Shown: positions 1 through 6,992, numbered from the stretch's first letter. The stretch is DNA of 6,994 nt from Saprospiraceae bacterium (GCA_013361075.1 JABWAJ010000300.1:1-6994), one strand, 5' to 3'. A program made the numbers and translations. Notes: generated by a model not told the origin, from the sequence alone.

Positions 1-2
1 AT

Positions 3-2117
3 CCTCTGGTTCAAAACTTTACCGGATTTGACAGCTTGCAAAGCATTGGAAGCAATGTATTGATTGCACTCGGCTATGGGCTTTCTGATTTGCAAGGGTT
101 GAACCAATTGCACACTGTAGGAGGAAACCTCACCGTTCGGTTCAATAATGAGTTAACAAACTTAGCTGGCTTAGATGGGCTCCAATGGGTTGGCGGCTCA
201 CTAACCATTTTTCAAAACCTGAGCCTGACAAGCCTTACCGGGTTGGAACAACTTGCTTTTGTTGGTCAATCCATCGCTGTTAACAACAATCCAGCGTTAA
301 GCGAGTGCGATATTTACAGTTTTTGTAACCTCATCCTGAATGTCGTTGAAGAAATTATCCTCGACAACAATGCCCCCGGCTGTAATTCACTGGTTGAGGC
401 AGAAAGTGCCTGCAACACCCAACCTGTTCATGTTCGCATTGTAGCAGATGTTGACGAAAATTGCCAGGCAGGCGCTCCGGATTTACCAGGGGCAGGCGTT
501 TGGGCCAGACTGGTTGGAGGCGGACAAATAAATACCCGTGAAGCCGGCATAGATGGCATTGTCTCTTTTGGCTACCTTAGCGATGCCCCTTTCTTTTTGG
601 CCTTACCACAATACCCGAATGAGCATTGGAGCTTATGTCAGGATACTATTTGGGTTGACCCTTCCGGTTTCCAGGATACCATTTTTGCCACTTTTTTGCT
701 GCAACCCCAATCTGAATGCCCGGAACTAATTACAGACCTTGGATTGCCACCCACATTCAGAGGCTGCCTGAGCGAAACGGATATTGACGTACAAGTGCGC
801 AATACGGGAGCTGCTGTTGCTGAGGCTGTACAAATATCCGTCTTGTTGCCTTTAGGTGTACTTGAAATCATCAATACTTCAATTCCTATAACTTTTCAAA
901 ATGGAGATACCTTGTTTTTTCAAACAGGAAATTTGCTGCCTTTTGAAGCCGTGATGGTTTCCCTAAGGGTGCGCACCCAATGTGATACATTTTTGTATGG
1001 TCAGACTTTGTGCGCTGAGGCATTTTCAACTGCAGAAAATGATTGTATGCCGGAAATGGCTCCATTTTCTGAAATACGCCTTTCAACGCAATGTATTGAT
1101 GATGAAATGGTTCAGTTTACTTTAAGAAATATCGGGAACGCGCCAACCCAAAGTCCGCACGACTTCGTCATTATTGAAGATGAAGTAATCCTGCTAATGG
1201 ATGACTTTAATCTTAATCCGAATGAAGAAAGGACCGTGGATTTGCCCGCAAATGGTTCTACCTACCGCATGGAAGCCACCCGCTTTGATAACGGGATTCT
1301 TACGGCAGTCGCCCTGGAAAACTGTGGCGGATTGACTCCCGGGTTGATCACGACCTATTGGTTAGATCAGGAATATGGAAACCGCGATTTTGACTGCAGG
1401 GAAGTTGCTCTGGCCTACGACCCCAACCAAAAAACCGCCATCCCAAAAGGTGTTGGTGAATCGCATCTGACTGCCGCCAACCGTCCGATCCAATACACCA
1501 TTGAGTTTCAAAATACGGGTACAGATACTGCTTTTCGGGTGCTGTTGAGGGATGTTTTATCCCAGCATCTGGATGTCAATACCTTCCGCCCTGGCTTCTC
1601 TTCACACCCATACTCCTGGGAAATCCGTGGCTTAGATACCTTAAACGTGCTCTTTTTTCCAATTGAATTACCAGACAGCAATGTCAACGTTGCGGGTTCC
1701 CAGGGCTTTTTTACCTTCACCATCGATCAAAAACCGGATTTACCCGATGGCACCGTGATTGAAAATACAGCGGATATTGTTTTTGATTACAACCCGCCTA
1801 TTGTGACCAATACGGTTTTTCACACCATCGGCGAATTGGTAGTCAACCTTGACGAACCAGCCCCCGGTACCAAACCCCGGTGGAAAGTCTTTGCCAACCC
1901 GGTAAAGGAAAGTGCCACTTTTCAGGCGATTGTAAGCATTCCCGGAGAAAAGCAATTTGAGTTGTTTGATGCTGCCGGGCGGAAAGTGAGAACAGATCGG
2001 ATTGACGGGCAGGAGTTTTTGTTCCAGCGCAAGGAATTGCCAGGCGGCGTGTACTTCTTCAGAATTGCTGATGCTCAGGGACGGTCAGCAACCGGGAAAA
2101 TTGTAATCGCTGAATAA
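3..2117 (+). CDS. Modular T9SS-secreted surface protein with leucine-rich repeats and DUF7619-like domain (5'-truncated)
   Basis: The frame is open to the left edge, so the start and signal peptide are missing; a TTG at base 36 is in frame but lies inside a repeat unit and is not a credible start. Of 704 visible codons, residues 6-101 are four receptor-L-like leucine-rich units, followed by a Cys-containing cap (to about 137) of the kind seen after such repeats in Saprospiraceae. Residues 142-235 resemble a CNA_B/SdrD-like fold (DVDENC, then a PGAGVWARL strand). Residues 239-355 look DUF11-like (DIDVQVRNTGAAVAEA). Residues 470-612 match DUF7619-type modules (AYDPNQK, YTIEFQNTGTDTA, ENTADIVFDYNPPIVTN). 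Residues 627-704 form a T9SS type A sorting domain (VFANPVKESATF, LFDAAGRKV, LPGGVYFFRI). By family knowledge it is an extracellular, surface-attached or released protein; an adhesive role is only inference. No enzyme motif is visible. Confidence 0.88.
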   Translation, partial: PLVQNFTGFDSLQSIGSNVLIALGYGLSDLQGLNQLHTVGGNLTVRFNNELTNLAGLDGLQWVGGSLTIFQNLSLTSLTGLEQLAFVGQSIAVNNNPALSECDIYSFCNLILNVVEEIILDNNAPGCNSLVEAESACNTQPVHVRIVADVDENCQAGAPDLPGAGVWARLVGGGQINTREAGIDGIVSFGYLSDAPFFLALPQYPNEHWSLCQDTIWVDPSGFQDTIFATFLLQPQSECPELITDLGLPPTFRGCLSETDIDVQVRNTGAAVAEAVQISVLLPLGVLEIINTSIPITFQNGDTLFFQTGNLLPFEAVMVSLRVRTQCDTFLYGQTLCAEAFSTAENDCMPEMAPFSEIRLSTQCIDDEMVQFTLRNIGNAPTQSPHDFVIIEDEVILLMDDFNLNPNEERTVDLPANGSTYRMEATRFDNGILTAVALENCGGLTPGLITTYWLDQEYGNRDFDCREVALAYDPNQKTAIPKGVGESHLTAANRPIQYTIEFQNTGTDTAFRVLLRDVLSQHLDVNTFRPGFSSHPYSWEIRGLDTLNVLFFPIELPDSNVNVAGSQGFFTFTIDQKPDLPDGTVIENTADIVFDYNPPIVTNTVFHTIGELVVNLDEPAPGTKPRWKVFANPVKESATFQAIVSIPGEKQFELFDAAGRKVRTDRIDGQEFLFQRKELPGGVYFFRIADAQGRSATGKIVIAE
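18..305 (+). repeat. Four in-frame 72-base leucine-rich repeat units
   Basis: Four consecutive units of exactly 24 codons start at bases 18, 90, 162 and 234. The shared pattern is (F/L)xG(F/L)xxLxx(V/I)GxxLx(V/I)xxNxxLxx; for example, unit 2 starts LQGLNQLHTVGG and unit 3 starts LAGLDGLQWVGG. Conservation is at the protein level; the DNA units have diverged, so this is an old array and not a recent duplication. The first unit lacks the usual GG and the array probably continues left of the window. The spacing fits receptor L domain-like or bacterial LRR folds, which usually form a curved binding surface. Confidence 0.85.
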
Positions 2118-2186
2118 AGCACCTTGATTGTCGGGTATTTTTGCCTGGTGGGGTACTTTTTATTCCCATTCAGCAAATATGATTTG

Positions 2187-2215
2187 TTTGAAAATGAGCA
2201 GGAAAGCTACTTTAG
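2187..2215 (+). promoter_or_regulatory. Candidate Bacteroidota-type promoter for the second T9SS cargo gene
   Basis: TTTG at 2187-2190 (-33-like) is followed after 17 bases by TACTTTAG at 2208-2215, which matches the TAnnTTTG -7 consensus at five of six fixed positions. It sits in the 149-base gap between the two secreted-protein genes, about 50 bases before the chosen ATG. Placement is sensible, but short AT-rich motifs occur by chance, so this is a tentative call. No clear intrinsic terminator for the upstream gene is visible in the same gap. Confidence 0.35.
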
Positions 2216-2266
2216 TTGCTGAGTCTATGTAAACTAAACTTTCCAACCTGCAAATTTTCAAACAGT

Positions 2267-4852
2267 ATGATCTCTTACCCGACTAAATCCTGGATCGCTG
2301 TATTGAGTTTCCAACTTCTGGTTACAGCAGTAACTGCACAAATCTGGACCGGAAATGTCAATTCCAACTGGAATAACCCGGCCAACTGGAGCGGCAATGT
2401 AATTCCTGAAGATGGTACTGACATTGTTATTGATCCGATCAATTATACCGGTGCAGCAGCAAACCCTGTACTCACCGGAAGCGCTGTTTTTTCACCCTCG
2501 CTGATGACTGTGCTTGGAGGAGCTCACCTAACGATCCAGGGGAGCCTCTCTACCAGCGACAGGCTCATCATTGAGGGTGAGGGGACTGTTGTAAATATGA
2601 ACAGTGGCGTGCTGAATATTGCCATTGAGGCAGCCCGTAAAATGGTCATCAGCGACGATGCTGCGTTTAATTTTACCGGTGGCACCATAACCGTTGGACG
2701 TGACTTGAGCATTGGGTTGGGTGGCCGCTTCAACATGAGTAGCCCGGCCGTTCTGAACATCAATCTGGGGTTACTGGTAGGAGATAACTCCAGCACGGGC
2801 ATCTCAAAATTCATGATGACCGGTGGCACAGTGACGATTTTACAGGACCTGGAGTTCGATGCGCTTGATGCCGGCGACACGCCTACTGTTGAAATCGAGG
2901 GGGGAACAATGACAGTATTTGGGGCAGCTGTCTGGCAGGGTGGCCCTTCCGATGCCCCGCATTTAGTGATGACCGGAGGAACTACGACCATCATAGGAGA
3001 CGCTGTCAGTGGCGGAGCCAAAGTAGACATCGACATCAGCGGCAATGCCATCCTTAGCTTCCATGCCAATCTTTGGATGCTGGGAGTGTATGATCGGTTT
3101 GATCAAAGTGGGAACAGCAGCGTGACCTTCGAGGAACAGGGTATGTGGCATAACAACGGCCGTTTCACAGCAACCAGCGGAAGCCTGATTGTGGAAGGGT
3201 CGAGAATCCTGAGCGGAAGTTCGGAAAATTTTCACTTCCACCATGTAATCATCAAGCCGGGCAGCGTGCTGGAACACCTTGCGCCGGCTGTTATTGAAAT
3301 CGGGGGCAACTGGATGAATGATGGTGTTTTTTTGCCTAAAAACAATGCCATTTTGTTTTCTGGAAATGAGGATCAGGTGATTGGTGGCGATTCGACCAGC
3401 CATTTTTATGGCATTACCATGAATAAGCCAGACAATGACCTGATTTTAGAGCAGCACATTAGCCTGGGGGGAACTTTAAACCTGATCAAAGGAAGGATTT
3501 TTTCCACGCCTTTTTCATCCATCAGTTTGCTGGACAATGCCCAGGCATCCTCTGGTAATCATGAAAGTTATGTAGATGGCCCGCTCAGAAAAATCGGAGA
3601 CGAGCCATTCGCATTCCCCGTTGGAAGCCAGGGAGAAATCAGGCATATTGCCATTTCTGCCCCCGGTGGCCAGTCGAGTGAATACACTGCTGAATTCGTT
3701 GCAGCTACACCACCTGATCAGTCCTGTTTAGACTTCCCCCTGACTGGCATCTCCGGGAATGGATACTGGAATTTGCAACAAACCAATGGAGATATTGCCC
3801 CGGTTTATGTAACCCTTTTCTGGAGCAATGCTGCTGAATCCGGCATTACTGATTGCGCATCACTTGCCATAGGCAGCCATTCAGGAACCTGTTGGTCGGA
3901 ATTACAAGCAGGGGCAGGCGGCAATTGTTCCGGCTCCGGAAGTGGTTATTTGCAAAGCAATGACCCCGTAGTGCCTAATGGCGCACTGACCTTCAGCATT
4001 GATGGCAGCGGCACCTGTACAACCCCGGAAAATGTTTCCATCATTCACCAGGCGCCCAACAAAATTGTCATGAACTGGGCTCCGGAACCCGGCGCTGCGG
4101 CCTACCACATTCGCTATCGCTTGCTGGGATCTTCCTTATGGAAATCGGTCATTGTGGGTGTCCCATACCGGGTACTGTCAAATCTGTCTTCGGGGTCAAC
4201 TTATTTTTTTGAGTTGCGGACTTTGTGCCCACTGGGCTGGACCGCAACCACTACAGGAACCTTTACAACTTACCATGGGACGGAACCCTGCAGTACACCT
4301 TCTCCCGCCCTTGCAATTCCCATAGGACCAACCATTGAACAATTATTTTGGGAGGTTATGCCTTTGGCTGAGTCTTATATGGTCCGCTACCGCCCAATCG
4401 GGATTTTAACATGGAATGCGTCAACAACCTTTTCTCCGGGGAAACAACTGACGGGGCTCATTCCGGATCAGGAATACGAATATCAACTCCGTGTCAGATG
4501 TGGCGGAAGTTGGACTCCATACTCATTCAGCGGATATTTTACGACGATGCCCCCCGGGTTTGTTATTGGCAACACGCCGGAAAATGATCCTGAAGCTTTC
4601 GCTGATTGGAGTTTAGCCGTCGCTCCGAATCCGGCAAACAAATCTTTGAAGGTGACGTGGCAAGGAGAACAGCCTTCAGAAATAACAATTAAAAGCCTGG
4701 TTGACGGGCGACCGGTATTGCAGGTTGCGCAATTTGATGAAATGCACGAAATCAACATTAGCCGGCTCGAACCTGGCGCTTATGTTCTGGAGGCAAAAAC
4801 AAGCAATTTCCTTATCAGGCAAATCAAGTTTATCAAATGCAATTCAGATTAG
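2267..4852 (+). CDS. T9SS cargo protein: beta-solenoid, two FN3 domains, type A sorting domain
   Basis: The ATG at 2267 is chosen over an in-frame TTG at 2216 because it gives a clean signal peptide: MISYPTKSW, then a hydrophobic stretch ending near TAVTA with cleavage before QIWTG. The product is 861 residues. Residues 25-60 carry a W-x-NPANW-x-G-x-VIPxDGTDIVI motif common at the N-terminus of Bacteroidota surface proteins. Residues 111-325 are a regular parallel beta-solenoid. Residues 435-480 hold a recurring Bacteroidota module (DGPLRKIGDEPFAFPVGS). Residues 584-668 and 675-760 are two FN3 domains with similar strands (YHIRYRLLG versus YMVRYRPIG). Residues 781-861 are a T9SS type A domain (VAPNPANKSLKV, LEPGAYVLEA). 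It is likely Sec-exported, then passed through the T9SS to the surface or medium. No polysaccharide lyase or hydrolase catalytic motif was recognised; binding or adhesion is inference. Confidence 0.9.
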   Translation: MISYPTKSWIAVLSFQLLVTAVTAQIWTGNVNSNWNNPANWSGNVIPEDGTDIVIDPINYTGAAANPVLTGSAVFSPSLMTVLGGAHLTIQGSLSTSDRLIIEGEGTVVNMNSGVLNIAIEAARKMVISDDAAFNFTGGTITVGRDLSIGLGGRFNMSSPAVLNINLGLLVGDNSSTGISKFMMTGGTVTILQDLEFDALDAGDTPTVEIEGGTMTVFGAAVWQGGPSDAPHLVMTGGTTTIIGDAVSGGAKVDIDISGNAILSFHANLWMLGVYDRFDQSGNSSVTFEEQGMWHNNGRFTATSGSLIVEGSRILSGSSENFHFHHVIIKPGSVLEHLAPAVIEIGGNWMNDGVFLPKNNAILFSGNEDQVIGGDSTSHFYGITMNKPDNDLILEQHISLGGTLNLIKGRIFSTPFSSISLLDNAQASSGNHESYVDGPLRKIGDEPFAFPVGSQGEIRHIAISAPGGQSSEYTAEFVAATPPDQSCLDFPLTGISGNGYWNLQQTNGDIAPVYVTLFWSNAAESGITDCASLAIGSHSGTCWSELQAGAGGNCSGSGSGYLQSNDPVVPNGALTFSIDGSGTCTTPENVSIIHQAPNKIVMNWAPEPGAAAYHIRYRLLGSSLWKSVIVGVPYRVLSNLSSGSTYFFELRTLCPLGWTATTTGTFTTYHGTEPCSTPSPALAIPIGPTIEQLFWEVMPLAESYMVRYRPIGILTWNASTTFSPGKQLTGLIPDQEYEYQLRVRCGGSWTPYSFSGYFTTMPPGFVIGNTPENDPEAFADWSLAVAPNPANKSLKVTWQGEQPSEITIKSLVDGRPVLQVAQFDEMHEINISRLEPGAYVLEAKTSNFLIRQIKFIKCNSD
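2597..3241 (+). repeat. About nine degenerate beta-solenoid coils of 21-27 codons
   Basis: Coils of the 861-residue protein can be aligned on a short turn-strand motif, best seen as MTGGTVTI (residue 184), IEGGTMTV (210) and MTGGTTTI (235). Looser copies start at residues 111 (MNSGVLNI), 136 (FTGGTITV), 157 (MSSPAVLNI), 257 (ISGNAILSF), 280 (QSGNSSVTF) and 303 (TSGSLIVEG). Spacings are 25, 21, 27, 26, 25, 22, 23 and 23 residues. This is the usual size of one turn in a right-handed parallel beta-helix. The DNA copies share the core ACCGGnGG but little else. Confidence 0.7.
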
Positions 4853-4893
4853 CCAGGATTTTGCAAATTTGCCTTCCACATAATTGAAACAGC

Positions 4894-5655
4894 ATGTCCA
4901 TACAATCGAAACAAGACCTGGAAGGAATGAGTAAGGCCTCCGAAGCAGTTGGGGCGACCTTGAAAAAAATGCGCGAATATGCCAAACCAGGGATGAGCAC
5001 CAGAGAGCTGGACGAATACGGCTACAGTTTGCTTAAGGCATACGGTGCAAACCCTGCACCCAAAAAAGAATACGGCTTTCCGGGCTGGACCTGCATCAGT
5101 GTCAACAATGAAGCTGCACACGGAATTCCTACGGATAAAACCATCCTTAAAGAAGGCGACCTTGTCAATATTGACGTTTCTGCGGAACTGAATGGCTACT
5201 TTGGCGACAATGGCAGTTCATTTATTCTGGGCAGGGACATTCAATGCCTCGCACCTTTAGTCGAAGCTTCCCGGCAAATATTGTACCTCGCCATCAACAA
5301 AATCAAAGGTGGAGTGCGGGTTTCGGAAATTGGCGCATTAATAGAGATGGAAGCCAGAAAGCGAGGGTTTACTACCATAAAAAATTTGGTTGGTCATGGA
5401 ATTGGCTTAAAATTGCACGATGAGCCTTCTTATGAACTGGCCAATTATCCGGATCGCTTTAACCGGAAACGGTTGAGAAAGAACACAGTTGTTGCATTGG
5501 AAACCTTCATTTCAACCAAAGCCAGATATGTTTACCCAATGCATGATGGTTGGACCATGAAAACCAAAGACGGTAGTTTTGTCGCCCAACACGAACATAC
5601 GCTCATTGTGACAGATGGGTACCCAATCATTCTCACCGGGAACAATGGAATATGA
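4894..5655 (+). CDS. map: Methionine aminopeptidase, type I (MapB/YflG-like)
   Basis: A cytoplasmic metalloenzyme that removes the initiator methionine from new proteins when the next residue is small. The 253-residue length fits type I enzymes without an N-terminal extension. All residues expected from the E. coli enzyme are present: substrate-binding His76 (AAHGIP), metal ligands Asp94 (NIDV), Asp105 (FGDNGSSF), His168 (GHGIG), Glu203 and Glu234 (QHEHT), plus His175 in LHDEP. The segments EYGFPGWTCISVN, FISTKA and DGWTMKTKDGSFVAQ resemble B. subtilis MapB (YflG) more than the canonical Map, judged from memory. The residue after the ligand Glu203 is Thr, where Pro is usual. The ATG at 4894 starts 41 bases after the previous stop, and no strong ribosome binding site is seen. 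The stop codon overlaps the start of the gluconokinase gene. A canonical map copy may exist elsewhere in the genome. Confidence 0.95.
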   Translation: MSIQSKQDLEGMSKASEAVGATLKKMREYAKPGMSTRELDEYGYSLLKAYGANPAPKKEYGFPGWTCISVNNEAAHGIPTDKTILKEGDLVNIDVSAELNGYFGDNGSSFILGRDIQCLAPLVEASRQILYLAINKIKGGVRVSEIGALIEMEARKRGFTTIKNLVGHGIGLKLHDEPSYELANYPDRFNRKRLRKNTVVALETFISTKARYVYPMHDGWTMKTKDGSFVAQHEHTLIVTDGYPIILTGNNGI

Positions 5656-6176
5656 TGGCTGGCTTTATGATTCAACAGCCTAAAATCGTTTTCGTCATGG
5701 GCGTTTCCGGTTCCGGCAAAACAACCATCGGAAAATTGCTTGCCGAACACAGTGGCTTACCATTTTTTGATGGCGATGATTTTCATCCGGCTGAAAACAT
5801 TGAAAAAATGCAGTCAGGCAATCCGCTCAATGACGATGACCGATTGGGCTGGTTGACGGCCATCAACCACCATGCGCGGCAGGAAGTCGGGCAACACGGC
5901 GCAATTTATGCTTGCTCTGCCCTTAAAGCCAGTTACCGCAGGATATTGTCAGAGGGGATTGGGCACAAGGTAGCATGGGTGTTCCTCAAAGGCGATTACG
6001 ACCTGATACGCAGCCGCCTCGAAGCCAGAAAAGCCCATTTTATGCCGCCAGCATTGCTCCAATCCCAGTTTGATGCGCTGGAATTTCCGGAAGAAGCCTT
6101 TTCCGCAGACTTGAATCTTACTCCAGAGACCATTGTTGGCCAGATACTGGAGTTTTTTCAATTTGGGAAAATTTAA
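5652..6176 (+). CDS. gntK: Gluconokinase (GntK family)
   Basis: A P-loop kinase that phosphorylates D-gluconate with ATP to 6-phosphogluconate, which feeds the pentose phosphate or Entner-Doudoroff pathway in the cytoplasm. The 174-residue length matches E. coli GntK (175). Visible motifs, in order: Walker A GVSGSGKTT (17-25), FFDGDDFHPAENIEKM (38-53), NPLNDDDRLGWL (57-68), ACSALKASYR (87-96), FLKGDYDLIRSRLEARKAHFMP split across 111-132, and LLQSQFDALE (135-144). Together these are diagnostic of gluconokinase and separate it from shikimate kinase. The ATG at 5652 overlaps the aminopeptidase stop as ATGA, suggesting translational coupling. ATGs at 5655 and 5667 are also possible starts; 5667 would leave 11 residues before Walker A. 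No gluconate transporter or gnt regulator is in the window. Confidence 0.95.
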   Translation: MMAGFMIQQPKIVFVMGVSGSGKTTIGKLLAEHSGLPFFDGDDFHPAENIEKMQSGNPLNDDDRLGWLTAINHHARQEVGQHGAIYACSALKASYRRILSEGIGHKVAWVFLKGDYDLIRSRLEARKAHFMPPALLQSQFDALEFPEEAFSADLNLTPETIVGQILEFFQFGKI

Positions 6177-6180
6177 AGCC

Positions 6181-6210
6181 GGGGGGAATAAGGATCATGT
6201 TACTCCCCCC
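6181..6210. terminator. Hairpin between convergent genes, likely bidirectional terminator
   Basis: GGGGGGA (6181-6187) pairs with TCCCCCC (6204-6210). After one A/C mismatch, TAA (6189-6191) pairs with TTA (6200-6202), leaving an 8-base loop. It lies 4 bases after the gluconokinase stop and 19 bases beyond the stop of the opposing gene, where a shared terminator is expected. There is no U-run downstream on the plus strand; the minus-strand exit reads GGCTTTAAATTTTCCC, which is U-richer. It therefore fits the minus-strand gene better as an intrinsic terminator, and may only be a 3'-end stabilising stem for the plus-strand operon. Confidence 0.55.
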
Positions 6211-6229
6211 TCCCCGTCTCAACAATAAG

Positions 6230-6709
6230 TTATATTGTCTGTCTGATAATTTTAGCCCATTTTTCAACCATTTGCAATTCGCCACTCAGTTGAAACTGCT
6301 TTCTACCATCGTAAAACTCCATCAACACGGGTGCTGTTTCCGGTTTTTTATAAAGAAACTGTAGCTCGAGCCGGTCAACAATCCGCTGGGTCCCGCTTTT
6401 CGATTTTATCTCTCTTGGTGTATTGACGATGTTGCACTGCCGGATATCATTCAGGTCGATCAAAATTTCGCGCTGATCCTCGTCTGTGCTTTTAACATAA
6501 ATCAATTTGCCGGCGTGTTCGTCTAATCCAATGGTGTACCCATTCCAGCCATCAGTCGTCGTTAATTTCAGTCCATACTTTTCGCCGAGGGCGAGCATTG
6601 CATTCAGCCGGCGTTTCTCTTTTTGAACACCGGACTTGTTCAACAAATAGATGGGCAGGATAAAAAGAATAAGGCATACCCCCCCAATGATAGCAGATGA
6701 TAATTCCAT
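6230..6709 (-). CDS. Small membrane-anchored hypothetical protein, possible PH-like domain
   Basis: A 159-residue protein that I do not recognise. The ATG at 6709 is preferred over an in-frame TTG at 6760 because it places one transmembrane segment at the very N-terminus (residues about 5-24, IIGGVCLILFILPIYLL). The KSGVQKEKRR that follows predicts a cytoplasmic C-terminus by the positive-inside rule. Residues 45-140 read as alternating beta strands (YTIGLDEHAGKLIYVK, REILIDLNDIRQCNIV, RLELQFLYK, PVLMEFYDG), and residues 142-158 form an amphipathic helix with Trp151. Strands closed by one C-terminal helix suggest a pleckstrin-homology-like fold, by inference only. It is convergent with the map-gntK pair and shares the hairpin between them. 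No clear -7/-33 promoter is visible upstream. Confidence 0.75.
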   Translation of the reverse strand: MELSSAIIGGVCLILFILPIYLLNKSGVQKEKRRLNAMLALGEKYGLKLTTTDGWNGYTIGLDEHAGKLIYVKSTDEDQREILIDLNDIRQCNIVNTPREIKSKSGTQRIVDRLELQFLYKKPETAPVLMEFYDGRKQFQLSGELQMVEKWAKIIRQTI

Positions 6710-6896
6710 GATTGCAGTCAAAAATTGCGCTGTTTGGGAAAGCCTCACAGAGCTTGCCAAACAAGCAGTTTAATTAATTTAATGATTTGAAAACCAGGCA
6801 ATAAAAAACTACAGGAATTACCAAAAGGAGTGAAAAGGAAAGATGATGCAGGGAGGTTCAAGGCAGATGATTCGTTTTTCGAATCCAAAAAATAAT
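6710..6896. other. AT-rich stretch without a supported gene
   Basis: No convincing gene, RNA or mobile element is seen here. It contains the AT-rich run TTTAATTAATTTAATG (6770-6785), the purine-rich stretch CCAAAAGGAGTGAAAAGGAAAG (6821-6842) just before ATGATG at 6843, and a small perfect hairpin, GATTCG-TTTTT-CGAATC at 6869-6885. The hairpin lies just past the stop of the possible minus-strand gene from the right edge, but it has no U-run after it on either strand, so a terminator call is weak. The stretch should hold the promoter of the minus-strand membrane protein, or lie within its operon. Confidence 0.5.
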
Positions 6897-6992
6897 TCAC
6901 CCCGGCAGCCGGGCCATTGCGGTAAGCAGTTTGATCACCCAGCCATGAAAATAGTCTGGATTTAAAAGAAGGCTTAGCAACAACTTTAATCG
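6897..6992 (-). CDS. Possible C-terminal end of a gene entering from the right edge
   Basis: On the minus strand, an open frame of 31 codons runs from the right edge to a TGA at 6899-6897. It reads RLKLLLSLLLNPDY, then FHGWVIKLLTAMARLPG. The mix of hydrophobic residues with Trp, His and Tyr looks like the helical end of a real protein, though no family can be named. It lies 187 bases upstream of the minus-strand membrane protein, on the same strand. A competing minus-strand frame is open longer, 82 codons from 6993 to a TGA ending at 6745, but its composition (rich in Ser, Phe, Leu) looks less like protein. Neither is secure. Confidence 0.3.
   Translation of the reverse strand, partial: RLKLLLSLLLNPDYFHGWVIKLLTAMARLPG

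Noticed and set aside
2118..2180. Possible terminator after the first cargo gene (GGGTATTTTT and GGGTACTTTTT near-repeat)
   Set aside because: The T-runs look terminator-like, but I could find no stem longer than four or five imperfect pairs in front of them.
2524..3069. Minus-strand open frame of 181 codons inside the solenoid gene
   Set aside because: It lies opposite a well-supported coding region with repeated codons (ACC GGT GGC types), which suppress stops on the other strand. Its translation is low in complexity (rich in Pro, Ser, Val, Met) and resembles no protein.
2963..3403. Minus-strand open frame of 146 codons inside the same gene
   Set aside because: It is antisense to the solenoid coding region, has no family resemblance, no promoter and no neighbouring gene on that strand.
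4863..4872. Perfect 10-base palindrome GCAAATTTGC 22 bases before the map start
   Set aside because: It could be an operator, but a perfect 10-base palindrome is expected several times by chance in 7 kb, and no second copy or regulator gene is nearby.
6901..6913. Small GC hairpin CCCGG-CAG-CCGGG
   Set aside because: Five base pairs with a three-base loop and no U-run; it lies inside possible coding sequence and is likely chance.
6843..6965. Plus-strand 40-codon frame starting ATGATG after an AAGGAAAG stretch
   Set aside because: The purine-rich leader looks like a ribosome binding site, but the translation shows no domain, signal peptide or membrane segment and overlaps the frames on the other strand.
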